NCBI GenBank assembly: GCA_015059305.1
Contig: SVAQ01000001.1
Coordinates: forward strand, 124,001 to 188,000
Source of the DNA: Bacillota bacterium
GTDB taxonomy: Bacteria > Bacillota_I > Bacilli_A > RF39 > UBA660
Direction: 5' to 3'
DNA: 64,000 nucleotides
The notes under the pieces were generated by a model. That model worked only from the letters and a program-made list of their open reading frames with translations. It did not search any database and was not told the DNA's origin. The translations under genes and the position numbers were made by a program. Positions 54,768 through 63,559 of this stretch are shown one piece after another (position 1 is the stretch's first letter; the number at the start of each line of letters is the position of its first letter).

Positions 54768-56672
54768 TTACCTCCTAAAACTATCTTCTAATGTAAAATC
54801 TACATTTTCTTCTATCCATTCTTTACGAGGTTCAACTTTATCTCCCATAAGAACTGATACTCTTTTTTCTGCAAGAGCTGCATCAGTAATACTTACTTTT
54901 ATTAAACTTCTAGTTTCAGGATTCATAGTGGTATCGTAAAGTTCATCTGAGTTCATTTCTCCAAGACCTTTAAAACGTTGAACTTTATATGTACCTTTAA
55001 CCGTTTTTTTACGTTCTTCAAGTTCTTCATCAGTAGCAACATATTCTTTATATTTTCCAAAATCTAGTGCATATAATGGAGGACTTGCTATATAAAGCAT
55101 ACCATTTTCAATAAGTGGACGCATAAAACGATAAAAAAATGTTAATAACAAAGTTTGGATATGAGCACCATCATCGTCAGCATCGGTCATAATAATAACT
55201 TTAGCATAATTACTATCTTTAGGATCAAAATCATTACCTACACCTGCACCAATTGCATAAATAAGCGTATTTAATTCTTCATTAGCGTGAATATCGTTAT
55301 TAGACGCTTTTTCACAGTTTAATACTTTACCTCTTAAAGGTAAGATTGCTTGAGTTTCACGATTACGACCTGTTTTCGCTGAACCGCCGGCAGAATCACC
55401 TTCGACTAAGAACAGTTCATTTAAGTTACTATTTTTTCCTGTAGCCTTAGCAAGTTTACCACTTAAAATTTTATCCTTCTTTTCTTTACCTTTACCATTT
55501 CGAACAAGTTCTCTTGCTTTACGAGCTGCATCTCTAGCTTCCATACTCTTAGTAGCTTTATCAATTATCGTTAATGCAACTTCTCTATTTTCTTCTAAAA
55601 AGAATTTAATTTGTTCATATGTAATACTTTCAGTAATACTTCTTGCTTCCGGAGTCCCTAATTTAGATTTAGTTTGTCCTTCAAATTGTAATAAATTTTC
55701 TGGGATTTTCAAACTGATAACAGCAGATAAACCTTCTCTAACGTCAGTTCCATCAAACAATGAATCTTTACCTTTTACTAAATTATTATTCTTAGCATAG
55801 TCATTAAAAGCTTTAGTTAACCCCGTTTTAAAACCTACTTCATGCGACCCACCATCTGGAGTTTTAACATTATTTACAAACGATAAAATATTTTCATTAT
55901 ATGTTTCAGTATATTGAAGGGCAACACTTACTTCAATACCATTTTTTGTACTATTAAAATTTAAAGTATTACAAAGTGTTTTTTTATCTTCGTTAATATA
56001 ATCAATAAAACTATTTAATCCATTTTCATAATAAAATTTTTCACTACGTTCATCTTCTTCATCAATTACTTCAATAGTAAGTCCAGAAATTAAAAATGCA
56101 CTTTCTTGCATTCTTTCACAAATTGTCGTATATGAAAAATTACAATTTTTAAAAATTTCCGGGTTAGGATAAAATGTTACAGTTGTTCCTGTTTTCTTTG
56201 TTTCACCAACTTGCTTTAAAGGAATTGCAACCTTTCCTCCGTCTTCAAAACGAATATTAGATATTTTACCTTCCTTATAAATTACAACATCCATGTAATT
56301 ACTTAAAGCATTAACTACTGAAGCTCCGACTCCATGAAGACCACCGGATACTTTATAACCACCTTCTTCAAATTTACCGCCAGCATGCAAAATTGTATAA
56401 ATTACTTCGGGAGTACTTTTTCCACTTTCATGCATACCAATTGGCACACCACGACCATTATCACTTACTGTAACACTACCATTTTTATTTAAAATTACTT
56501 TGATATGATCTCCATAACCATTAATCACTTCGTCAATTGCATTATCTACAATTTCCCAAACTAAATGGTGAAGTCCTCTTTTATCAGTAGACCCAATATA
56601 CATTCCAGGTCTTTTTCTAACTGCTTCCAATCCTTCAAGAATTTTTATTGATGTTTCATCATATTTTGCCAT
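54768..56672 (-). CDS. parE: Topoisomerase IV subunit B
   Basis: This ATPase subunit of topoisomerase IV has the GHKL ATP site (EIVDNAIDEVINGYG, DNGRGVP, GLHGVGASVVNALS), a transducer domain, and a TOPRIM domain with EGDSAGGSAK and the DADDDGAH metal motif near 500. At 634 residues it fits ParE/GyrB without insertions. Pairing with parC and absence of a DNA-gyrase-type neighbour favour ParE. Confidence 0.94.
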   Translation of the reverse strand: MAKYDETSIKILEGLEAVRKRPGMYIGSTDKRGLHHLVWEIVDNAIDEVINGYGDHIKVILNKNGSVTVSDNGRGVPIGMHESGKSTPEVIYTILHAGGKFEEGGYKVSGGLHGVGASVVNALSNYMDVVIYKEGKISNIRFEDGGKVAIPLKQVGETKKTGTTVTFYPNPEIFKNCNFSYTTICERMQESAFLISGLTIEVIDEEDERSEKFYYENGLNSFIDYINEDKKTLCNTLNFNSTKNGIEVSVALQYTETYNENILSFVNNVKTPDGGSHEVGFKTGLTKAFNDYAKNNNLVKGKDSLFDGTDVREGLSAVISLKIPENLLQFEGQTKSKLGTPEARSITESITYEQIKFFLEENREVALTIIDKATKSMEARDAARKARELVRNGKGKEKKDKILSGKLAKATGKNSNLNELFLVEGDSAGGSAKTGRNRETQAILPLRGKVLNCEKASNNDIHANEELNTLIYAIGAGVGNDFDPKDSNYAKVIIMTDADDDGAHIQTLLLTFFYRFMRPLIENGMLYIASPPLYALDFGKYKEYVATDEELEERKKTVKGTYKVQRFKGLGEMNSDELYDTTMNPETRSLIKVSITDAALAEKRVSVLMGDKVEPRKEWIEENVDFTLEDSFRR

Positions 56673-56687
56673 ACTATCACCATAATC

Positions 56688-56716
56688 ATTATAATGAAAA
56701 AAGAAGATTTTTGCAA
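56688..56716 (-). promoter_or_regulatory. Promoter of parE-parC, embedded in a terminator
   Basis: Minus-strand TTGCAA (56716-56711), 17 bases, TATAAT (56693-56688). The -35 box is in the loop and stem of the lipoprotein gene's terminator. Confidence 0.75.
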
Positions 56717-56724
56717 TCTTCTTG
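56697..56724 (-). terminator. Terminator of the lipoprotein gene
   Basis: AAGAAGATT/AATCTTCTT stem and T6 tract on the minus strand. Confidence 0.8.
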
Positions 56725-56740
56725 ACGTTTTTTCTAGGTT

Positions 56741-57739
56741 TTAATAGGCATCAGGGTATTTTAATGTCCGTGATGTATATATTCCAAATTCATCTTGAGT
56801 TAATTGATCATCAGGATTTAATGTATTATGAATATATACAGCAAGTTCAATAAATGTTTCATGTAAAGATTCATAACCTTCTAAAGTAGCTACTAATTTA
56901 CCAAATAAGGAATACCATAAATCTTCGGGAACACAGCTAGGGTGTAATTGACCTACAAGTAAATTATTTAATTCTATTAGATAATCATCTAATGTATGCT
57001 GTGGATTTTGTATTAAAGCCTTTTTAATCTTTTGGTAGCCATAGTTATCCCCCATTGTTTTATCTAAATACTCTTCTAAAGATAAAGGGCGGACTTCTTC
57101 ACCAAGGATTTGTAAAGTTTCGCAGGTATAAATGCCATATTCGTGGGTATGCTTTAAATCACATGTAAGTTCATGAACTTTTTGACTTAAAACATAATAA
57201 CTTGCAAATGGATTGGCTATATAATTTAAAGTTTTATGTAATTTTCCTACCAAAAGTTCAAATGTTTGATTATCACAGCAAGTAGGATACTGTGAATATA
57301 CTAAAATATTATGTAATTCATTTTGAACATCGTTAATACTAAGATTGTGTGCCTTCAAATTTAAATAAGCCGCTAATTCTAATTCTTTTGAAGTATGTTT
57401 TTCAGGATGTAATAAAATATTAAAATAATCGTTTATTAAACCTAAATCTTCTAAATAATTAATATATGAAGATAAGTCTTTTGGTGACTCATTATTAGTA
57501 GGTTCTTCTTCGCCTAAGGCTCCTATATTTATGTTTTCCTCAAGGCTAACGGTTTCTTCTGGTTTAAATATATCTTCAGCTTTTATTTCTACCCCTATTA
57601 ATTCTTTTGGCAACGTGGAACTTACTGTTCCGGTAAACGATCCAGTTTCTGTTAGTCCCTCTGAACACCCAACTAATCCAAAGATTAGTGCTCCAGCAAC
57701 TAACATAACGGAGGCTGGTTTACCATTATTTTTTTTCAT
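56741..57739 (-). CDS. Lipoprotein with an internal duplication
   Basis: The signal peptide ends in a lipobox, LVGC (Cys25), and Gly/Ser after it suggests membrane retention. A Thr/Glu-rich linker precedes two related helical units of about 100 residues. The paired phrases are LVGKLHKTLN and LFGKLVATLEG, both followed by EYGIYTCETL or DEFGIYTSRTL. Both also have similar Cys-containing stretches (PTCCDNQTF, PSCVPEDLW). No family recognised. ATG at 57739 after AGAGGT. A near-consensus promoter suggests strong expression. Confidence 0.65.
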   Translation of the reverse strand: MKKNNGKPASVMLVAGALIFGLVGCSEGLTETGSFTGTVSSTLPKELIGVEIKAEDIFKPEETVSLEENINIGALGEEEPTNNESPKDLSSYINYLEDLGLINDYFNILLHPEKHTSKELELAAYLNLKAHNLSINDVQNELHNILVYSQYPTCCDNQTFELLVGKLHKTLNYIANPFASYYVLSQKVHELTCDLKHTHEYGIYTCETLQILGEEVRPLSLEEYLDKTMGDNYGYQKIKKALIQNPQHTLDDYLIELNNLLVGQLHPSCVPEDLWYSLFGKLVATLEGYESLHETFIELAVYIHNTLNPDDQLTQDEFGIYTSRTLKYPDAY

Positions 57740-57768
57740 AAATATAAATACCTCTTTCAGTAAATTCA

Positions 57769-57796
57769 ATTATACTCTACCTTTATAAAATGTCAA
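57769..57796 (-). promoter_or_regulatory. Near-consensus promoter of the lipoprotein gene
   Basis: Minus-strand TTGACA (57796-57791), 16 bases, TATAAT (57774-57769): both boxes perfect. Confidence 0.85.
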
Positions 57797-57806
57797 ACTT
57801 TTGCAT

Positions 57807-57832
57807 AAAAAAAGCAGTTTATAACTGCTTAA
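57807..57832 (-). terminator. Terminator of the Pro/Val-rich protein gene
   Basis: AAGCAGTT/AACTGCTT stem and T7 tract on the minus strand. Confidence 0.8.
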
Positions 57833-58746
57833 TTTTCATCATTTATTTCTGGTGCATCTTTTAATCTAGGTAGCTCTATAGCCATTGTTTCTTCCAAAAA
57901 AGGATCAACTGTTTTCTTTGGAGCATATACTGAACTAAAGACATCTGTCATCACTTTCGTAGGTTTTACTTCAGCAGGTGCAATATTAATTGGATCTGTT
58001 TGCACTGGTTCTAATATCGGTTTTTGATTTTCAACAACAGGCATAACCGCAGGTGGAACTGTTTCTGATAAGTTAGGTACTACAGGCATTTCAATAATTG
58101 GAATTGTTTCAACTACTGGCGTAGTTCTTGAAGTATTTTCCATATAAGGCTTAGCAATTTCTTGTTGTTTTTCTAATTCATTTAATTCATTTTCAATTGA
58201 AGATGCAAGCGTATTAAAGTTACTTATATCAGGTTCAGGCACATATGGTTTGATAATTGGTTCTTGATTAAAGTTTAGAACCGGTTTTTCATCTATAATT
58301 TGCTCCAATTGAGTATCAGGTTGCACATCTACTACTGGATGTTCAACTGGGGAAGCAATAACCGGTGGAACTGAAATTTCAATATTAGGTTCTACTGGCA
58401 TAGTTTTTGGTTGAACTTCTTCCGTAGTAATTTCTACATTACTTGTAGGAACTTCAGGAATAGTTTCTGCTATATTTACAGTAGAAGTATCCGGAACCAC
58501 ACTATTAGGTTGTTCTACAGGATTAGGTGTTTCTACAGTATCTATACTTGCATCTATAGGAGTAGACACTTCTTTAAATGCATCGGCATTAATCGCTTCT
58601 AATCTTTGAGTCATTTCTATCTTTTTCTTATCTTTTCTACCTAAGAAAAACACTACAAAAAAAGCAATTAATAAAACTATTATTATAGCCCCTAGATAAA
58701 TAGGAAAATTTTCATTAGCATATAATCTAATAACAAAATCTTTCAC
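57829..58746 (-). CDS. Membrane-anchored low-complexity Pro/Val/Glu-rich protein
   Basis: One membrane helix (about 16-36) is followed by a basic patch (GRKDKKKIE) and about 265 residues poor in structure, rich in Pro, Val, Ile and Glu (for example ETIPIIEMPVVPNLSE), with no Cys. The basic patch suggests the long tail is cytoplasmic. The organisation recalls ZipA-like tethers but lacks the ZipA domain. It starts with GTG at 58746, eight bases after AGAGGTG. Function unknown. Confidence 0.6.
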   Translation of the reverse strand: MKDFVIRLYANENFPIYLGAIIIVLLIAFFVVFFLGRKDKKKIEMTQRLEAINADAFKEVSTPIDASIDTVETPNPVEQPNSVVPDTSTVNIAETIPEVPTSNVEITTEEVQPKTMPVEPNIEISVPPVIASPVEHPVVDVQPDTQLEQIIDEKPVLNFNQEPIIKPYVPEPDISNFNTLASSIENELNELEKQQEIAKPYMENTSRTTPVVETIPIIEMPVVPNLSETVPPAVMPVVENQKPILEPVQTDPINIAPAEVKPTKVMTDVFSSVYAPKKTVDPFLEETMAIELPRLKDAPEINDEN

Positions 58747-58805
58747 CTAAAAACACCTCTTTATTCTTTTATAATTTTAACATGAGAAAATTTAAAATGC
58801 AATTA

Positions 58806-59645
58806 TTATATTAGCATTATGCTAACACGATAGACATCATTTTCGCGTTCGTAAATTGCTATTTCTTTATTATCATATTCTAAAATAATTTTTTTATCAT
58901 TCATATCAAAAAACATTTTGTTACCATTTTTAACTCTTGCATATTCTTCTTCATTAAGTTTATATACTTGGTATGGTAATAAATCCTTTGCAGTTAGTAA
59001 TTTATATTTACCATTTTTAATATCCTCAATTGAAAAAGCATCTTCTAAAGAAAATTTTCCTTGTTTAGTTCTAGTAAGTTCACTCATAGTGCCAATAATA
59101 TTTAATTTATCACAAATTTGTTCAATTAAACTACGAATATAAGTTCCTTTGCTTACTAACGCTTTAAATGTAATAGAATCTTTGGATACTTCAAGTAACT
59201 CAATATTAAAAATTTCTATTTCATTTTTAGGTAATTCCACTTTCTTTCCACTGCGAGCATATTCATACAATTTCTTACCATTTATTTTTTTCGCAGAATA
59301 AATCGGAATCGTTTGAATTAATTTTCCTTTTAATGCATTTATAACATTTTGAACATCTTCCTTAAAAAATTCACAATCTCTTTCTTCTAAAATATTACCT
59401 GTAATATCCAAGGTATCAGTTTTCAATCCGACTTTAATTTTAGCAATATATTCTTTTTCTAAAGATGATAATTCTTCTACTAATTTTGTATATTTACCTA
59501 AACACATCACAAGTACTCCTGTAGCAAGAGGATCAAGTGTACCAGTATGACCAATTTTCTTCATATCAAAAATATGGTTAAGTTCATTAACCATATCTCT
59601 ACTTGTTTTATTTTTACTCTTGTTGATCAGTATTACGCCGTTCAT
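58806..59645 (-). CDS. truB: tRNA pseudouridine-55 synthase
   Basis: It makes pseudouridine 55 in the T-loop of tRNAs. KIGHTGTLDPLATGVL contains the catalytic Asp38, KEYIAKIKVGLKTDTLDITG and YSAKKINGKKLYEYAR follow, and the C-terminal small domain is present. At 279 residues it is usual size. The ATG at 59645 is preferred (AAAGGG about 11 bases upstream); an ATG six codons earlier has no site. It overlaps the unknown upstream gene by 32 bases. Confidence 0.93.
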   Translation of the reverse strand: MNGVILINKSKNKTSRDMVNELNHIFDMKKIGHTGTLDPLATGVLVMCLGKYTKLVEELSSLEKEYIAKIKVGLKTDTLDITGNILEERDCEFFKEDVQNVINALKGKLIQTIPIYSAKKINGKKLYEYARSGKKVELPKNEIEIFNIELLEVSKDSITFKALVSKGTYIRSLIEQICDKLNIIGTMSELTRTKQGKFSLEDAFSIEDIKNGKYKLLTAKDLLPYQVYKLNEEEYARVKNGNKMFFDMNDKKIILEYDNKEIAIYERENDVYRVSIMLI

Positions 59646-60243
59646 ACTTTTGGGCCCTTTCATTTATATATTTTGAAAAACGACATTTATTACCATCTAG
59701 ATCACCACTATTATCTAAATCATAACCTAAGTATTCTGTAACTTCCCAGATATTAGCATCATAAACATCAGCGATTAAGTCTATTCTATCTACTGAAGGC
59801 ATTATTTTGCCCACCAAGTCCTCAATATATTTAATCATTTCTCGATAGATTCCTAATACCCAATTTAAACTGAATTCTTGCTCTTGACCACTTAATTCTT
59901 CTTTCTTTTGAATTAAGATTTCAGATACTTGAGCAACTAGTTTACCATCTACTTCAGGTGCAAACATAATATTTGTATGTGCAATTAGATGACCATTATC
60001 TGCATAAAGCCCTATAAAATTCGAAAAAATTTCATTATAAACTTCATCAACCATATCAGCTGTTCTTCGATAATTTTGATCAAGTGTAAGCAATAAAGGG
60101 GAAGAAACATCTCCCACTTTGCATTTTGGTAATGATAATGATCTATATATTGTTTTACCATATTGTGATTCATTATAAAAATAATAATCACTAGCAAGCC
60201 TTCCTCTTAAATTTTGGTTTGGCTTTTGCAATTTAATTTCCAT
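59614..60243 (-). CDS. Unknown protein in the translation operon
   Basis: The 209 residues do not match any family I know. Predicted structure mixes helix and strand, with SLNWVLGIYREMIKYIEDLVGKI as a clear helix and an Asp-rich phrase GYDLDNSGDLDGNKC that resembles a calcium-binding loop (D-x-D-x-G-type). It is between rbfA and truB on the same strand, overlapping truB, so it is expressed with translation genes. Confidence 0.6.
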   Translation of the reverse strand: MEIKLQKPNQNLRGRLASDYYFYNESQYGKTIYRSLSLPKCKVGDVSSPLLLTLDQNYRRTADMVDEVYNEIFSNFIGLYADNGHLIAHTNIMFAPEVDGKLVAQVSEILIQKKEELSGQEQEFSLNWVLGIYREMIKYIEDLVGKIMPSVDRIDLIADVYDANIWEVTEYLGYDLDNSGDLDGNKCRFSKYINERAQKYERRNTDQQE

Positions 60244-60251
60244 ATTTCCCC

Positions 60252-60590
60252 CTACTTATGTAGTTTTTCAATTACTTTTTCTATACGATCAGCATAAGCA
60301 ATTGATTCATCGTATTCAAATCGAAGCGTTGGAGTATTTCTAATCTCCATTACTTTAGCTAATTTTCCTCTTATAAAAGGACTAGCTTCATTAACTTCTT
60401 TTTCTAATGCCTTTTTATCCATGTTACTAAATGATGTAAAAAAAACTTTACAAAAACTTAAATCATGAGTAAGTTCACACCCGGTAATTGTGATTGTTTT
60501 TAATAATTCATCTGTAGTTTCTCTTTGAATAATAACCGGCAAATATTTTTCAATATCTCTTTCAATTCTTTTTAGATTATAATTAGCCAC
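60252..60590 (-). CDS. rbfA: 30S ribosome-binding factor A
   Basis: A KH-fold maturation factor of the small ribosomal subunit, 112 residues. RIERDIEKYLPVIIQRE at the start, ELTHDLSFCKVFFTSF and APFIRGKLAKVMEIRNTPTLRFEYDESI at the C-terminus are the family phrases. It overlaps infB by 8 bases and lies in the usual nusA-infB-rbfA-truB order. Confidence 0.92.
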   Translation of the reverse strand: MANYNLKRIERDIEKYLPVIIQRETTDELLKTITITGCELTHDLSFCKVFFTSFSNMDKKALEKEVNEASPFIRGKLAKVMEIRNTPTLRFEYDESIAYADRIEKVIEKLHK

Positions 60591-62691
60591 GTTTTACCTC
60601 TTGTAATTCATAAATTTCAATGATATCTCTTTCTCTAAAATCATCGTATTTTTCAAGAGTAATTCCACATTCGAAACCTTTTTTTACTTCTTTTACATTA
60701 TCTTTTCCTCTTTGAACAGAGGCAATTTTAGCATCAGTTAAAACAACACCATCACGAATAACACGTGCATTAGCAGAAGATTTAACGATACCATCAGTTA
60801 CATAAACACCTGCTATATTACCAATTTTTGAAAATTTGAATAATTGTCTAACTTCTACTGTACCAATTACTTTTTCTTCGAATTCTGGATCAAGCATTCC
60901 TTGAAGAGCAAGTTCCATTTCTTCAACTAATTTATAAATAATTGTATATAGGCGAATATCAATATCATATTCTTTAGCCATATCTTTAGCACCAGTACTA
61001 GCCACGACATTAAAACCAATAACAATCGCTTTAGAGGCACTAGCAAGTACAACGTCGCTTTCACTAATTGGACCTATACCACTACGAATTACTTTAACTT
61101 TAACGTCGCCCACTTTAATTTTTTCAAGTGCACTTTTTACAGCTTCTTCTGAACCACGTACATCTGTTTTTAATACTACTGCAACTTCTTTTTGACCTTC
61201 ACTAATTGAGTTAAATAAATCATCTAAAGTTACACTACTTTTCTTTTCACGATTTTTTAAAGCTTGTTCTTGACGTTTTGCAGCAACTTCTTTTACTTCC
61301 TCTAAAGTTTCAAACGCCATAAATTTATCACCAGCTTTAGGATTATCATTTAAACCTGTAATTTCTACCGGAGTTGATGGTCCAGCTTCAACAATACTTA
61401 CTCCCATGTCATTTTTCATAGTTCTAATCTTACCCCAAGTAGTACCTACGGCAATTGGATCACCAATTCTAAGAGTACCATTTTGAATTAAGAATGAAGC
61501 AACACCACCAATATTTTTATCAAGTCTTTCTTCAATTACAGCACCTAATGCATAACGATTAGGATTTGCTTTTAAATCACTAACCTCAGCAATGGCAAGA
61601 AGTGTATTTAGTAGATTATCAATTCCTTCACCTGTTTTCGCTGAAATATTTATAAATGGAACATCTCCACCCCAAGCTTCTGGAGTAATATTAAGTTCAG
61701 CCATCTCAGTATAAATTCGATCAATATTAGCATCTGGTTTATCAATTTTATTAACTGCTACAACAATTGGTACTTTAGCAGATAGTGCATGTTCTACAGC
61801 TTCCTTAGTTTGAGGCATAACACCATCATCTGCAGCTACTATAATAATTACTATATCTGTTACACTGGCACCGCGAGCACGCATTTGTGTAAATGCAGCG
61901 TGACCAGGTGTATCAATAAAAGTTAATTTTGATCCTTCATAATCAATTTGATAAGCCCCAATTGCTTGAGTAATTCCACCAAATTCAGTATCTACAACAT
62001 GAGAATTACGAATATAATCTAATAGGGTAGTTTTACCATGGTCAACGTGTCCCATAATTGTAATAATTGGTGGACGAGCTACTAAATCTTCATCTTTATC
62101 TACTATTTCATAGTTTTCAAAATTAGAAACATCTTGGCTTTCTTCTTTTTTAAGAGTTTTACCATAATCTAAAGCTAATATTTCTGCATTTTCAAAATCG
62201 ATTGATTGGTTTAAATTAAGCATTAAGCCTAGTCCAATTAACTTTTTAATTACATCTTGCGCAGAAACACCTAAAGCAGTAGCAAGTTCACTTACTGTCA
62301 TACCAGTTGTATATAATACAACATTTTCATCCTTACTATTACCCATAAGCTTTGTCTTATGTTTGTACATTTCTTTCTTTAGATGTTTAAAGTCTTTAGA
62401 TTCTTTAATACTATCTTTCTTTTTTAATTTTTGTTTACTTGTGGTATTTGATGTAGTTTTATCAATATTTTCACTTTCTAATACTTGTTGAACAACATCA
62501 TCAATAGCATCCATATCTTCATATGTTGCTTCAGTAGCGGTACTAATTAAGTTTAGTGTATTATCTAAAATAATAATATCATCTTCACTAAGTACTGAAT
62601 TAGCATCAGCTTTAATTCCTAATTCCTCACATTTTTTTAGAATTTCTGCTACTGATAAGTTTACATCATTTGCATATTCTTTGATATTCAT
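60583..62691 (-). CDS. infB: Translation initiation factor IF-2
   Basis: This GTPase brings initiator tRNA to the ribosome. The short N-terminal region (about 1-150) has an IF2_N domain near the start (IKEYANDVNLSVAEILKKCEELG). The G domain has GHVDHGKT (about 213-220), DTPGH, and NKIDKPDA. Domains II-IV end with FECGITLEKYDDFRERDIIEIYELQE. At 702 residues it is of the compact firmicute form. The ATG at 62691 is six bases after AAAGGGTGG; the earlier ATG abuts it. Confidence 0.95.
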   Translation of the reverse strand: MNIKEYANDVNLSVAEILKKCEELGIKADANSVLSEDDIIILDNTLNLISTATEATYEDMDAIDDVVQQVLESENIDKTTSNTTSKQKLKKKDSIKESKDFKHLKKEMYKHKTKLMGNSKDENVVLYTTGMTVSELATALGVSAQDVIKKLIGLGLMLNLNQSIDFENAEILALDYGKTLKKEESQDVSNFENYEIVDKDEDLVARPPIITIMGHVDHGKTTLLDYIRNSHVVDTEFGGITQAIGAYQIDYEGSKLTFIDTPGHAAFTQMRARGASVTDIVIIIVAADDGVMPQTKEAVEHALSAKVPIVVAVNKIDKPDANIDRIYTEMAELNITPEAWGGDVPFINISAKTGEGIDNLLNTLLAIAEVSDLKANPNRYALGAVIEERLDKNIGGVASFLIQNGTLRIGDPIAVGTTWGKIRTMKNDMGVSIVEAGPSTPVEITGLNDNPKAGDKFMAFETLEEVKEVAAKRQEQALKNREKKSSVTLDDLFNSISEGQKEVAVVLKTDVRGSEEAVKSALEKIKVGDVKVKVIRSGIGPISESDVVLASASKAIVIGFNVVASTGAKDMAKEYDIDIRLYTIIYKLVEEMELALQGMLDPEFEEKVIGTVEVRQLFKFSKIGNIAGVYVTDGIVKSSANARVIRDGVVLTDAKIASVQRGKDNVKEVKKGFECGITLEKYDDFRERDIIEIYELQEVKRG

Positions 62692-62712
62692 ATTCATCCA
62701 CCCTTTCTTGTT

Positions 62713-63309
62713 TTATTTTATTATCTTACTAAGTTCATCCTTTGATAAATCTTTAGCTAATTCTTTTATAATTTTAATTTTGTCATCTTTTTCCAAGTTT
62801 TCTAGAAAATCATTATATGTCACATAGTTAAAATCGTTTAAAATGTTTTTAATATTTCTACCTTCATAACGACGGATATTAATTTCTGTATCTTTAACAA
62901 TATTTGAAGATAATTCAGCATTATAATCACTATCATAAATTATTGTAGAAATACCTGCATTTATTAATGAATTCATACAATCTTTACAAGGAAACGTATT
63001 AACATATACAGTTGCCCCAACAGTCGAAATACCATGCCTTGCAGCAAAGGCAATAGCATTTTGCTCAGCATGTGATGCTGGACAAAGTTCTAAATACGCT
63101 CCACTTTTATAATCTGGCATTGCTCTTCTTCGACATCCACCTAATTCAGAACAATGCTTTACACCCCGGGCAGGTCCATTAAATCCAAAAGAAATCGGAT
63201 TATCTTCTTTAACTATAATTGCCCCAACTCTTCTTGACAAACATGTTGATCTCATCGAAGCTAGCTCGGCAATTGACATATAATATTCTTCTCTACTTGG
63301 TCTATTCAT
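62713..63309 (-). CDS. dCMP deaminase-like zinc deaminase
   Basis: The zinc site has His80 and Glu82 in SHAEQNA and Cys108/Cys111 in PCKDC. The N-terminal segment with a Cys-containing insertion (HCSELGGCRRRAMPDYKSG) is that of dCMP deaminase/ComEB family. It would convert dCMP to dUMP for dTMP synthesis. The C-terminal 60 residues are helical and Lys-rich, longer than the core. It occupies the position usually held by a YlxQ/L7Ae-like gene between ylxR and infB. Confidence 0.85.
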   Translation of the reverse strand: MNRPSREEYYMSIAELASMRSTCLSRRVGAIIVKEDNPISFGFNGPARGVKHCSELGGCRRRAMPDYKSGAYLELCPASHAEQNAIAFAARHGISTVGATVYVNTFPCKDCMNSLINAGISTIIYDSDYNAELSSNIVKDTEINIRRYEGRNIKNILNDFNYVTYNDFLENLEKDDKIKIIKELAKDLSKDELSKIIK

Positions 63310-63559
63310 TTACTACTCCTAATAACTCAGTATATATCTCTGTTGGAACTTCCATCTCAAAAATCCGATCTAATATTTTATTTTTTTGAGCTTTTAAGAT
63401 TACATCTGAATCTTTTTTTAAATAAGCTCCTTTTCCGTTAGCTTTACCAGAGGCATCAAAAACAATTTGACCTTCCGGCGTTCTAACTACCCTTAAAAGT
63501 TCACGTTTTTCACACTTTTCTTTAGTGACAATACATGTTCTTAAAGGAATTTTTTTCAT
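63302..63559 (-). CDS. rnpM: YlxR/RnpM family RNA-binding protein
   Basis: The 85 residues open with KIPLRTCIVTKEKCEKRELLRVVRTPEG and have FDASGKANGKGAYLKKD, the DUF448 pattern. In Bacillus the protein binds RNase P RNA and modulates it. Its ATG overlaps the nusA stop (TAATG), and its end overlaps the deaminase gene by 8 bases. Confidence 0.9.
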   Translation of the reverse strand: MKKIPLRTCIVTKEKCEKRELLRVVRTPEGQIVFDASGKANGKGAYLKKDSDVILKAQKNKILDRIFEMEVPTEIYTELLGVVNE

